Source: SIG455 sp045659025
GTDB taxonomy: Bacteria > Bacillota > Clostridia > UMGS1810
Direction: 5' to 3'
Length of the DNA: 30,047 bases
Assembly (NCBI GenBank): GCA_045659025.1
Contig: JAZOWA010000037.1
Coordinates: 1 to 30,047 of the forward strand
In this document: piece by piece, positions 22,702 to 29,681 of the stretch
Layout of the letters: each line of letters starts with the position of its first letter
Position numbering within the stretch: the first letter of the stretch is position 1
The notes under the pieces: generated by a model
Databases searched by the model: none
What the model was told of the DNA's origin: nothing
The model's input: the letters and a program-made list of their open reading frames with translations, nothing else
Translations under genes and position numbers: made by a program

Positions 22702-23976
22702 GTGGAACTTACTAAAATATACAATAAGCATTTAGATGAGACAATGTATGTAGGCGAGCACAAGAGTGGTCTTGGTGTGTTTATCATACCCAAGAAGGGC
22801 TTCAGCAAGAAGTATGCCATCATTGGCACCCGATACGGCTCTGTGGACAATGAATTCATCCCCAAGGGCAGTGATGAGGTAATCAAAGTTCCCGATGGTA
22901 TTGCCCACTTCCTTGAACATAAACTTTTCGAGCAGCCCGACGGCACTAACGCCTTTGACAAGTTCTCCGAGTACGGAGCCAATGCTAATGCGTTTACTTC
23001 ATTTACCAACACCTGCTACCTTTTCGGTTGCACCGATAAATTCAACGAGAGCTTTGCCCATCTTCTTTCCTATGTTCAGGAGCCTTACTTCACCGATGAG
23101 AACGTAGCCAAAGAGCAGGGTATTATCGGTCAGGAAATCCGTATGTATGAGGATGACCCCGAGTGGTGTGTGCACTTCAATCTCCTTAAAGCGCTCTATA
23201 AGAATAACCCCGTAAATATCGATATTGCAGGTACTGTGGAGTCCATCTCCAAGATAGATAAGGATGTCCTTTATAAATGTTATGAGACCTTCTATAATAT
23301 GGCCAATATGGCGGTATGCGTGACGGGCGATCTCGATCCTCATGAGGTGGCGGAGATTATTGAGGAAAATATTGTTCAGGACGGTTTCGGCAAAGCGGTG
23401 TCTGTATATCCCGAAGAGCCTGATGGTGCCAATATGAAGGAAATCCGTGCATCCCTTGAGGTGTCAATCCCCTTGTTCAATATGGGATATAAGGATAATC
23501 AACCCCATAAGGGCGATGATGTTTTGAAGAACGAACTTGCCATGAAAATCATTACCCGTGCTATAGCAGGGGATAGTAGCGACCTGTATAGTGAACTTTA
23601 TGAAGAAGGCCTTATCAATAGCTCGTTTGATACAGATGTAATGTGTCTGCCTCAGTTCTCTTGCGTGGTGTTTGGCGGAGAGAGTGCCGAACCTGAGACG
23701 GTTTGTGAACGTATCCGCAAGAGGGTGGAGGAATATGTGGAAAAGGGTATCAGCGAGGAAGAACTCACCCGCACCCGCAAAGCGGTGTTGGGTAATTTCG
23801 CCCGCACCTTCAATGATGTTACCAGCATCAGCCGACTAGTTCTTCGCAATATTTTCTCAGAAATCAATATATTCAGATTCCACGAGATACTCGAATCCAT
23901 AGATCTTCCCTATATCAATGAGCGACTCAGAGCTGTGTTTTCCGAGGATAACAGGGCCATTTCTATAATTGATTAA
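22702..23976 (+). CDS. M16 family zinc peptidase-like protein, YfmH type
   Basis: The 424-residue protein keeps the inverted zinc motif H-x-x-E-H as HFLEH (His69, Glu72, His73) and the distal glutamate in GIIGQEIRMYEDDP (about Glu145). The second domain has FYNMANMAVCVTGD. It is thus the catalytic partner of the preceding YfmF-like protein, from which it is separated by two bases. The start is GTG with GGGGAGGG about eight bases upstream. Members are linked to maturation of the elongation factor P lysine modification in Bacillus; whether this organism has that modification cannot be told from the window. Confidence 0.88.
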   Translation: MELTKIYNKHLDETMYVGEHKSGLGVFIIPKKGFSKKYAIIGTRYGSVDNEFIPKGSDEVIKVPDGIAHFLEHKLFEQPDGTNAFDKFSEYGANANAFTSFTNTCYLFGCTDKFNESFAHLLSYVQEPYFTDENVAKEQGIIGQEIRMYEDDPEWCVHFNLLKALYKNNPVNIDIAGTVESISKIDKDVLYKCYETFYNMANMAVCVTGDLDPHEVAEIIEENIVQDGFGKAVSVYPEEPDGANMKEIRASLEVSIPLFNMGYKDNQPHKGDDVLKNELAMKIITRAIAGDSSDLYSELYEEGLINSSFDTDVMCLPQFSCVVFGGESAEPETVCERIRKRVEEYVEKGISEEELTRTRKAVLGNFARTFNDVTSISRLVLRNIFSEINIFRFHEILESIDLPYINERLRAVFSEDNRAISIID

Positions 23977-23999
23977 GATTGCTTAAAGGAGTCGACAGT

Positions 24000-24863
24000 A
24001 TGGGAGATATAAGTAATATTGCATCCCTTGGCAGCCGTTCATTTGACGGCCCTATAGAATTTCCCGGCCTTGGTCTTTTGCTCAATCCGTCAAAGACCGT
24101 CCTGGGCACCAACATCCATTGGTACGGCATAATAATCGCTTTGGGTATGATTCTTGCGATTGTGCTTTGTATGTATCTTGCCAGGAAGAATGACCTCAGC
24201 GAAGAGAACATCTTAGATGTTGTGATATGGGCAACCCCCATAGGCATAATCTGCGCCAGGATATATTATGTAGCTTTCAGTTTTGACCAATATAAAGACC
24301 GCCTTGCCGATATATTCAAGATATGGGAGGGCGGTATAGCCATTTACGGATGCGTGATAGGTGCGATTGCCACGGTGTTGGTGTATTGCCGTGTGAAGAA
24401 GATTTCACCCCTCAGGCTTTTGGATGTGTGTTGTATTGGTCTTGCCATCGGTCAGGGTGTGGGCAGATGGGGTAACTTCGTCAATCGTGAGGCCTTTGGC
24501 TCTGCGGTGGCGGATACATATATATTCCGTATGAAGCTTTATGCTGATTCATCCATGACCACCTGGGCAACAGTTCATCCCACCTTCCTTTATGAATCCC
24601 TCTGGACATTGGCTATTGCCGTATTCCTCGTTGTACTTATAAGGAACAAAAAGTTTGACGGCCAGATTTTCTGGACCTACATTTCCCTTTACGGTCTTGG
24701 CAGATTCTTTATAGAGGCCCTTCGCACCGATAGCCTGTATGTAGGAATGTTTAAGGTGTCACAGATAGTGGCGGTGGTGGCCGTAATTGTGGGCGGAGTG
24801 ATGCTGGTAAGGGGATACAGAACAGGGAAAACACCCCAAAATATACAAAATACCCAAGAGTAG
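24000..24863 (+). CDS. lgt: Prolipoprotein diacylglyceryl transferase
   Basis: The 287-residue membrane enzyme transfers a diacylglyceryl group from phosphatidylglycerol to the lipobox cysteine of prolipoproteins. Seven or so hydrophobic segments are visible, with IHWYGIIIALGM (39-50) and the Lgt signature GRWGNFVNREAFGS (155-168, Arg156). ALRTDSL near the end is also typical. The ATG at 24000 with AAAGGAG upstream is preferred to a TTG at 23979. It is 23 bp after the YfmH-like gene. A lipoprotein substrate, the solute-binding protein, is encoded next. Confidence 0.95.
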   Translation: MGDISNIASLGSRSFDGPIEFPGLGLLLNPSKTVLGTNIHWYGIIIALGMILAIVLCMYLARKNDLSEENILDVVIWATPIGIICARIYYVAFSFDQYKDRLADIFKIWEGGIAIYGCVIGAIATVLVYCRVKKISPLRLLDVCCIGLAIGQGVGRWGNFVNREAFGSAVADTYIFRMKLYADSSMTTWATVHPTFLYESLWTLAIAVFLVVLIRNKKFDGQIFWTYISLYGLGRFFIEALRTDSLYVGMFKVSQIVAVVAVIVGGVMLVRGYRTGKTPQNIQNTQE

Positions 24864-24923
24864 AATGTATCAAATGTATTTTGTAGGCAAAAGTGCATAA
24901 AAATAGCAAGTTTTTCAATTTAC

Positions 24924-24955
24924 TGCTTTACAACAGTAAAGCAACGTGATATACT
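24924..24955 (+). promoter_or_regulatory. Promoter with operator-like palindrome over the -35
   Basis: TTTACA (24927-24932) and TATACT (24950-24955) have a 17-base spacer, 35 bases before the start codon. A perfect inverted repeat TGCTTTAC-AACA-GTAAAGCA (24924-24943) covers the -35 hexamer, as expected for a repressor site controlling the transporter. The regulator is not identifiable here. Confidence 0.65.
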
Positions 24956-24990
24956 TACACCATAAACAAATTTCATTTGGAGGTTTTATT

Positions 24991-25815
24991 ATGAAAAAAC
25001 TTATTTCTTTGCTTATAGTTGCTGTAATGGCAATTGCATTGGTTGCTTGTGGCAACGGTGGCGGTACTAACTACAAAGACCTTATGACTGTTGAAGGTCT
25101 TGACCTCGCTGTTGAAGAATACGGTATTGGTTTCCGTACAGGCAGTGACGTTGTAGAATCAGTTAACAAGATCATCAAAGAGCTCTATGAGGATGGCACA
25201 CTTTCCAAGATTGCTGCTAAGTATGATTTGGCAGATAACCTTGTAGAGCCCAAAGAGGTTGCACCCCGTTCACAGGGCGAGTCAGACCTTGAGTACATAA
25301 AGGGCAAGGGTAAGATGACCATCGGTTACACCGTATACGCTCCCATGAACTACACCAATGACGAAGGTAAATTCGTAGGCTTCGATACAGAGTTTGCAGA
25401 AGCAGTTTGTGCAAAGCTTGGTGTTGAGCCCGAGTTTGTAGAAATCAACTGGGATACAAAAGAGATCGAGCTTGCTGCTAAGACAATCGACTGTATCTGG
25501 AACGGTTTCACAATGACAGAAGAGAGAGAAGAGAATCTTGACTTCACCATTCCCTACATCCTCAATAAGCAGGTTGTAGTTATCAGAAAGGCAGACGCTT
25601 CCAAGTACACCGACACAGCATCCCTTTCTGGAGCAAACCTCGTAGCAGAGACCGCATCTGCCGGTGAGTCTGCAATCAAAGACGACGAGAATCTTGCAAA
25701 AGCAAAATACACAGCAGTTACCAAGCAGACAGACGCTTTGCTCGAAGTTAAGTCCAACACCGCCGATGCAGCAGTTCTTGACTACACATTGGCAAATGCT
25801 ATGGTTGGCAAATAA
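24991..25815 (+). CDS. Circularly permuted amino-acid-binding lipoprotein of an ABC transporter
   Basis: The 274-residue protein has a lipoprotein signal peptide ending in LVAC (Cys20). In the family-3 solute-binding proteins (glutamine, histidine, cystine type), the mature chain begins with DLEYIKxKGKxxIG and ends, after a DAAVxDxTxANAM helix, with GTDYxDL...EEYGIGFRKGSD...VNKAIKELxxDGTLxKIAEKY. Here that C-terminal block comes first: residues 26-78 read GTNYKDL, EEYGIGFRTGSD and VNKIIKELYEDGTLSKIAAKY. A linker (79-98) leads into the normal start DLEYIKGKGKMTIGY, and the protein stops at DYTLANAMVGK. Total length is normal, so nothing is duplicated or lost. Permease and ATPase follow, so it is probably functional. 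TTTGGAGG precedes the ATG. Confidence 0.9.
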   Translation: MKKLISLLIVAVMAIALVACGNGGGTNYKDLMTVEGLDLAVEEYGIGFRTGSDVVESVNKIIKELYEDGTLSKIAAKYDLADNLVEPKEVAPRSQGESDLEYIKGKGKMTIGYTVYAPMNYTNDEGKFVGFDTEFAEAVCAKLGVEPEFVEINWDTKEIELAAKTIDCIWNGFTMTEEREENLDFTIPYILNKQVVVIRKADASKYTDTASLSGANLVAETASAGESAIKDDENLAKAKYTAVTKQTDALLEVKSNTADAAVLDYTLANAMVGK

Positions 25816-25839
25816 TATCTGAGATAAATAATAAAACTT

Positions 25840-25878
25840 GCAAAAGAACTACCCCTTTTTCAGGGATAGTTCTTTTGC
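25840..25878 (+). other. Stem-loop between binding protein and permease
   Basis: A 12-bp perfect stem (GCAAAAGAACTA with TAGTTCTTTTGC), extended by a CCC/GGG inner helix with one bulged base, lies between the binding-protein and permease genes. No T-run follows. It probably protects or processes the mRNA, or acts as a partial terminator, so that the binding protein is made in excess; this is inferred from common transporter operons. Confidence 0.65.
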
Positions 25879-25907
25879 GGTGTTAATACAAAATAGGATG
25901 AAATAAT

Positions 25908-26552
25908 ATGTTTTTAACAGTCACATCTAAACTGCTGGAAGGCTTCAGCGTCAACTTGTATATATTCATTGTTACGTTGGTTTGCGCAATTCCTTTGGGT
26001 ATGATAATTGCCATGGGTTCAATGTGTAAATTCAAGCCTATCAGTTATATCACCCGTGTGTTTGTATGGATTATCCGTGGCACACCCCTTATGTTGCAGT
26101 TGATTCTGTTCATGTACGGCCCCAGTCTTATCTTTGGCTATATGGGTTTGTCCAGAATAAACGCAGCCCTTATTGCCTTTGTGATTAACTATGCCGCATA
26201 TTTCTCCGAGATTTACCGAGGTGGAATTGAGTCTATATCCAAGGGTCAGTACGAGGCGGGTTATGTTCTTGGAATGAGCAAGATTCAGGTGTTTTTCCGC
26301 ATACTGTTTATGCAGGTGGTAAAGCGTATCGTAGCACCGATGAGTAATGAAATCATCACATTGGTAAAGGATACATCCCTTGCCAGAATAATTGCGGTAG
26401 TGGAGATTACCCAGACCGCGCAGAACTTTGTGGCGTCAAAGGCACTCATATGGCCTGTATTCTATTCAGGTGCATTCTACCTGATTTTCTGCGGAGTGCT
26501 CACACTCTTATTCGGATATATTGAGAAAAAATTTGACTATTACAGAGGTTGA
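25908..26552 (+). CDS. Amino-acid ABC transporter permease (HisM/GlnP type)
   Basis: The 214-residue protein has five predicted membrane helices and the conserved family pieces: an N-terminal GFSVNLYIFIVTL, VWIIRGTPLMLQL near residue 53, NYAAYFSEIYRGGIESI near 94, and the ATPase-contacting EAA loop YEAGYVLGMSKIQVFFRIL near 115. SLARIIAVVEIT follows. It would form the homodimeric channel for a polar amino acid. The start at 25908 has no strong Shine-Dalgarno (AGGATGAAAT). Its stop overlaps the region just before the ATPase start. Confidence 0.93.
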   Translation: MFLTVTSKLLEGFSVNLYIFIVTLVCAIPLGMIIAMGSMCKFKPISYITRVFVWIIRGTPLMLQLILFMYGPSLIFGYMGLSRINAALIAFVINYAAYFSEIYRGGIESISKGQYEAGYVLGMSKIQVFFRILFMQVVKRIVAPMSNEIITLVKDTSLARIIAVVEITQTAQNFVASKALIWPVFYSGAFYLIFCGVLTLLFGYIEKKFDYYRG

Positions 26553-26554
26553 AT

Positions 26555-27301
26555 ATGGCTATACTGGAAGCAACTAACATTGTTAAAAATTTTGGCAAAA
26601 CGAAGGTACTCCGGGGTATTGATATCAAGGTTGACCGAGGCGAAGTGGTGGCAGTTATCGGCCCTTCCGGCTCGGGCAAGAGTACGCTTCTGCGCTGTCT
26701 TAATAAATTAGAGATTATAAATGACGGTACCATCGTATTTGATGGGGAGACCATCGTAGAGAACGGTAAGTATAAAAGTGATAAGATTCTTCGTGAGATT
26801 TTCAAGAAGATGGGTATGGTTTTTCAGAATTTCAATTTGTTTCCGCAAAAGTCCGTACTCCAGAATATCATTGAAGCTCCCGTTGTTGTAAAGAAAGAGG
26901 ATAAGGCCAAGGCGATTGAGTACGCCCGCAAGCTTTTAGCTGATGTAGGTCTTTCTGATAAAGAGGATTCCTATCCCTGCCAGCTTTCAGGCGGTCAGCA
27001 ACAGCGCGTGGCTATTGCCAGAGCCCTGGCTATGCGCCCCGAGATAATGCTTTTTGACGAGCCCACATCCGCCCTTGACCCCGAGCTTACCGGCGAGGTG
27101 CTAGAGGTAATGCGTAAGCTCGCTTCGGAGAAGAACACCATGATAGTCGTGACCCACGAGATTGGCTTTGCCCGTGAGGTTGCCACCAGAGTAGTGTTTA
27201 TGGATAATGGTGTCATAGTAGAGGAGGGCACCCCTCAGGAAGTGCTGGGCAATCCCAGGAACGAAAGAACAAAACAGTTCTTGAATAAAGTTTTGAAATG
27301 A
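26555..27301 (+). CDS. Amino-acid ABC transporter ATP-binding protein (GlnQ/HisP type)
   Basis: The 248-residue ATPase has Walker A GPSGSGKST (36-44), a Q-loop in MVFQNFNLFPQ, the signature LSGGQQQRVAIARAL, Walker B IMLFDEP with the catalytic Glu, a D-loop SALDPE, and the switch His in VVTHEIGFA. It powers the importer formed with the permease and the permuted binding protein. AGAGG six bases before 26555 favours this ATG over a TTG six bases earlier that overlaps the permease stop. A promoter for the next gene lies in its last codons. Confidence 0.95.
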   Translation: MAILEATNIVKNFGKTKVLRGIDIKVDRGEVVAVIGPSGSGKSTLLRCLNKLEIINDGTIVFDGETIVENGKYKSDKILREIFKKMGMVFQNFNLFPQKSVLQNIIEAPVVVKKEDKAKAIEYARKLLADVGLSDKEDSYPCQLSGGQQQRVAIARALAMRPEIMLFDEPTSALDPELTGEVLEVMRKLASEKNTMIVVTHEIGFAREVATRVVFMDNGVIVEEGTPQEVLGNPRNERTKQFLNKVLK

Positions 27302-27309
27302 GTTATAAT
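27281..27309 (+). promoter_or_regulatory. Sigma-A-like promoter inside the end of the ATPase gene
   Basis: TTGAAT (27281-27286) and TATAAT (27304-27309) have a 17-base spacer. The -35 is within the last codons of the ATPase gene, and the pair lies 37 bases before the next start, so that gene can be expressed apart from the transporter. Confidence 0.65.
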
Positions 27310-27346
27310 GACAATATATTAAATACATTTTAGGAGAGTGTTTATT

Positions 27347-28483
27347 ATGAGAGACTATTTGAACAGAGATGGCAAAATCCGTTTTCTCTTCCCTATAGAT
27401 GGTGACTGTATCAATGTCAATGACGGTTACGAGAAGGACGGTATGCTCTATGTAAATGTAATCGTTAAGGCAGACGGTGTAAAAAATCTTGAGATCAATG
27501 AGAAACCCGCCAAATTAAACGGTGAGAATTTTGAGCTTGAGATGGCTTTCCCCTATGGCAGAACCACTCTTGTTGCCAAGGATACAGATAGTGGCGAGCA
27601 GACCAAGATTGTGGTGCTCCGCCTTAAGAATGCTTTTGGCATTTACCGCTTGTCCTCTGATGATAATATCATCTTCCTTAAAGATATCAATGAGAACAAA
27701 GATACATACACCTCGATTTTTGATAACCCTTACCTTGCAATCTATAAAGAAGCTCACGATAAGTACGGTGCTACCGTGCAGATCAATATTCATTATGAGT
27801 GCAAGGAATACGCAGGTTTTGAGAAGGATAGGGGATACTTCAATCTCACTATGATGACCGATAAGTTCAAAGACGAGTGGATTGCCAACTCTTCATGGCT
27901 CAAGCTTTCTTTCCATGCCAAGGATGTAAAGCCCAGCAAACCCTATCTCAATACCACTATGACCGAGATTTCCGAGGATGCGAAGCAGATTCATGAGCAG
28001 ATTATCCGTTTCGCAGGTGAGGAGACCCTCTGTGCCAATGCCACTACAGTTCACTGGGGTGAGTCCACACTGGATGGTGTAAGAGGCCTTCGCAATATAG
28101 GTATCAAGGGCCTTTACGGATATTTCTATGTGCGCAAATCAATAGGTGAGGCAGCAGTAAGCTATTACTGCCCCACATACTTTGTAGATGAGCATCTTAA
28201 AAACCGTGACTTCTGGTACGACACAGAAGAAGACGTGCTCTTCGGAAGAATCGACTCTGTGTTGAACTCCCTCACCTTAGACGGCGTAATCGATAAGATG
28301 GAATCCATCAAGGCAAACCCCGGCAATGCAGGCGGTCTTGATATTATGATTCACGAGCAGTATTTCTATGAGGATTATACTGTATACCTTCCCGACTTCA
28401 AGGATATCGTTCTAACCGCTTGTAAGTGGGCGCAGGAGAACGGCTACAGAGGTTACTTTATGGAAGAGCTCCTTAACTGGTAA
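27347..28483 (+). CDS. Protein of unknown function, possibly NodB-like deacetylase fold
   Basis: I do not recognise a named family with certainty for this 378-residue protein. Residues about 1-100 look like a beta-rich domain. The rest alternates strands and helices with conserved-looking blocks: VQINIHYECKEY, WIANSSWLKLSFHAKD, TVHWGESTLDGVRGLRNIGI, and near the end DIMIHEQYFYEDY followed by a helix and GYRGYFMEELL. The spread of His in strand ends and the whole layout recall NodB-type polysaccharide deacetylase barrels seen as hypothetical proteins in gut clostridia. There is no signal peptide. TAGGAGAG precedes the ATG. It lies directly after the amino-acid transporter but has its own promoter. 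Confidence 0.6.
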   Translation: MRDYLNRDGKIRFLFPIDGDCINVNDGYEKDGMLYVNVIVKADGVKNLEINEKPAKLNGENFELEMAFPYGRTTLVAKDTDSGEQTKIVVLRLKNAFGIYRLSSDDNIIFLKDINENKDTYTSIFDNPYLAIYKEAHDKYGATVQINIHYECKEYAGFEKDRGYFNLTMMTDKFKDEWIANSSWLKLSFHAKDVKPSKPYLNTTMTEISEDAKQIHEQIIRFAGEETLCANATTVHWGESTLDGVRGLRNIGIKGLYGYFYVRKSIGEAAVSYYCPTYFVDEHLKNRDFWYDTEEDVLFGRIDSVLNSLTLDGVIDKMESIKANPGNAGGLDIMIHEQYFYEDYTVYLPDFKDIVLTACKWAQENGYRGYFMEELLNW

Positions 28484-28506
28484 TCATTCGAATATACCAA
28501 TTATTA

Positions 28507-28539
28507 TCCCCTTGCCACATATCAGGCAAGGGGATTTTT
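28507..28539 (+). terminator. Intrinsic terminator before the Spo0A homologue
   Basis: A 10-bp perfect stem (TCCCCTTGCC with GGCAAGGGGA) and an 8-base loop are followed by TTTTTC. It ends the transporter and 27347-28483 transcripts and insulates the next gene. Confidence 0.85.
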
Positions 28540-28614
28540 CTGCCCCAAAGTACAAATAACCAAAACATCAGGATACAATATGTAAAAAATTACCAAAAGT
28601 TTACAAAACCCATT

Positions 28615-28625
28615 TTCCGACAAAA
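28615..28625 (-). promoter_or_regulatory. 0A-box-like element upstream of the Spo0A homologue
   Basis: On the minus strand the sequence is TTTTGTCGGAA, one base off the 0A-box core TGTCGAA. It lies seven bases upstream of the -35 at 28633, in the same orientation as the perfect box before the receiver-less homologue. Autoregulation is inferred. Confidence 0.4.
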
Positions 28626-28632
28626 TCTTCTA

Positions 28633-28661
28633 TTGCTTTATGGAAAAATATGGTATATAAT
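28633..28661 (+). promoter_or_regulatory. Sigma-A-like promoter of the Spo0A homologue
   Basis: TTGCTT (28633-28638) and TATAAT (28656-28661) have a 17-base spacer, 53 bases before the ATG. Hexamers and spacing are identical to the promoter at 5677-5705. Confidence 0.75.
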
Positions 28662-28714
28662 TCAAATATGGTAAATATTTACAATTATAAAGAACTTTGG
28701 AGGACGAATTTGTT

Positions 28715-29491
28715 ATGAAAGAATTAAAAAAATCAAAAATACTGATTGCCGACAGTGATACCACGTTCTGCACAGAGGTGAGTGAGTTTCTGTCATCTTT
28801 TGATGATGTGGAGGTTATGGGGTTTGTCACCGATGGCAAGAGCGCATATCACGAGATAATGAGCGGTAAGCCTGATGTGGTTATCACCGGGGTTGTGATG
28901 TCGGGGATAGATGGCTTCGGCGTTATCAAAAAGATTAACGAAGCCCGATTAGATCCCAAGCCGTCGTTTATAGTAGTCACTGCGGTAAATAACGATATGC
29001 TTCTTAAAAAGGCAATGGAGCTGGGTGCCAGATATTACCTTCTTCGCCCTATAGATTATTCGGTGCTTATAGAAATCATCAGGGAAAACCCGGCGCCTAA
29101 TAAGAAAGGTCTTTCAGGTGGTGGTGAATATAATACAGAACTTCGCATCACCGAGACCATCCAGAGAATCGGCATCCCTGCTCATATCAAGGGTTATCAT
29201 TATATCCGCACGGCAATCACTATGATGACAGACGATATGGAGCTTGCTCATTCCGTCACCAAAGTTCTCTATCCTGAGGTGGCAAAGAAGTACGATACCA
29301 CTCCCCAGAGGGTAGAACGAGCCATCCGCCACGCTATAGAGGTGGCGTGGAATAGGGGAGATCCTTCTGTGCTTAACGATATGTTCGGCTACACCATAGA
29401 TTCCGAGCGTGGCAAACCCACCAACTCCGAATTTATTGCAATGATATCGGATAAAATCCGATTGGAATATGCCCTTGCGGGAAATTTCTGA
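28715..29491 (+). CDS. spo0A: Spo0A homologue with a non-canonical receiver domain
   Basis: The 258-residue protein has a receiver domain (about 7-120) and a Spo0A effector domain (about 148-258). The effector is highly conserved: GIPAHIKGYHYIRTAI, VTKVLYPEVAKKY, TTPQRVERAIRHAIEVAWNRG and PTNSEFIAMISDKIRL. The receiver keeps its shape (KILIADSDTTF, IVVTAVNND, LLRPIDY), but the phosphorylation strand reads PDVVITGVVMSGIDGF, where Spo0A has PDVVVLDIIMPHLDGL. The phospho-accepting Asp is Gly59 (codon at 28889-28891), the second acidic-pocket residue is Ser14, and the conserved Lys is Arg111. Phosphorelay activation by the usual route looks impossible. The ATG at 28715 follows GGAGG; a TTG at 28697 overlaps that site. 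The usual neighbour spoIVB is not adjacent, so this may be a paralogue. Confidence 0.9.
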   Translation: MKELKKSKILIADSDTTFCTEVSEFLSSFDDVEVMGFVTDGKSAYHEIMSGKPDVVITGVVMSGIDGFGVIKKINEARLDPKPSFIVVTAVNNDMLLKKAMELGARYYLLRPIDYSVLIEIIRENPAPNKKGLSGGGEYNTELRITETIQRIGIPAHIKGYHYIRTAITMMTDDMELAHSVTKVLYPEVAKKYDTTPQRVERAIRHAIEVAWNRGDPSVLNDMFGYTIDSERGKPTNSEFIAMISDKIRLEYALAGNF

Positions 29492-29509
29492 AAAATATAA
29501 AAATTTTTC

Positions 29510-29538
29510 TTTACAAACCGAAAGCGCTGTGCTATACT
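29510..29538 (+). promoter_or_regulatory. Sigma-A-like promoter of tRNA-Trp
   Basis: TTTACA (29510-29515) and TATACT (29533-29538) have a 17-base spacer, 16 bases before the tRNA 5' end. I see no terminator between the Spo0A homologue and this promoter. Confidence 0.7.
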
Positions 29539-29554
29539 GTTAAAGTAATTGTTT

Positions 29555-29627
29555 AGGGGTATAGCTCAGTTGGTAGAGCATCGGTCTCCAAAACCGAGTG
29601 CCGAGGGTTCAAGTCCTTCTGCCCCTG
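29555..29627 (+). tRNA. tRNA-Trp (anticodon CCA)
   Basis: The 73-base gene folds as a full cloverleaf. The acceptor arms are AGGGGTA and TGCCCCT with discriminator G, the D arm is GCTCAGTTGGTAGAGC, and the anticodon stem TCGGT/ACCGA encloses CTCCAAA with anticodon CCA at 29588-29590. The T arm is GAGGG-TTCAAGT-CCTTC with one G-U pair. The 3' CCA is not encoded. Confidence 0.95.
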
Positions 29628-29630
29628 TAA

Positions 29631-29668
29631 AAAATAAAGCACCCAATCGGGTGCTTTATTTTTTTATA
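29631..29668 (+). terminator. Intrinsic terminator of tRNA-Trp
   Basis: A 14-bp perfect stem (AAAATAAAGCACCC with GGGTGCTTTATTTT) and loop AATC are followed by a T-run, four bases after the tRNA. Confidence 0.9.
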
Positions 29669-29681
29669 TTCAGGTTCATAT

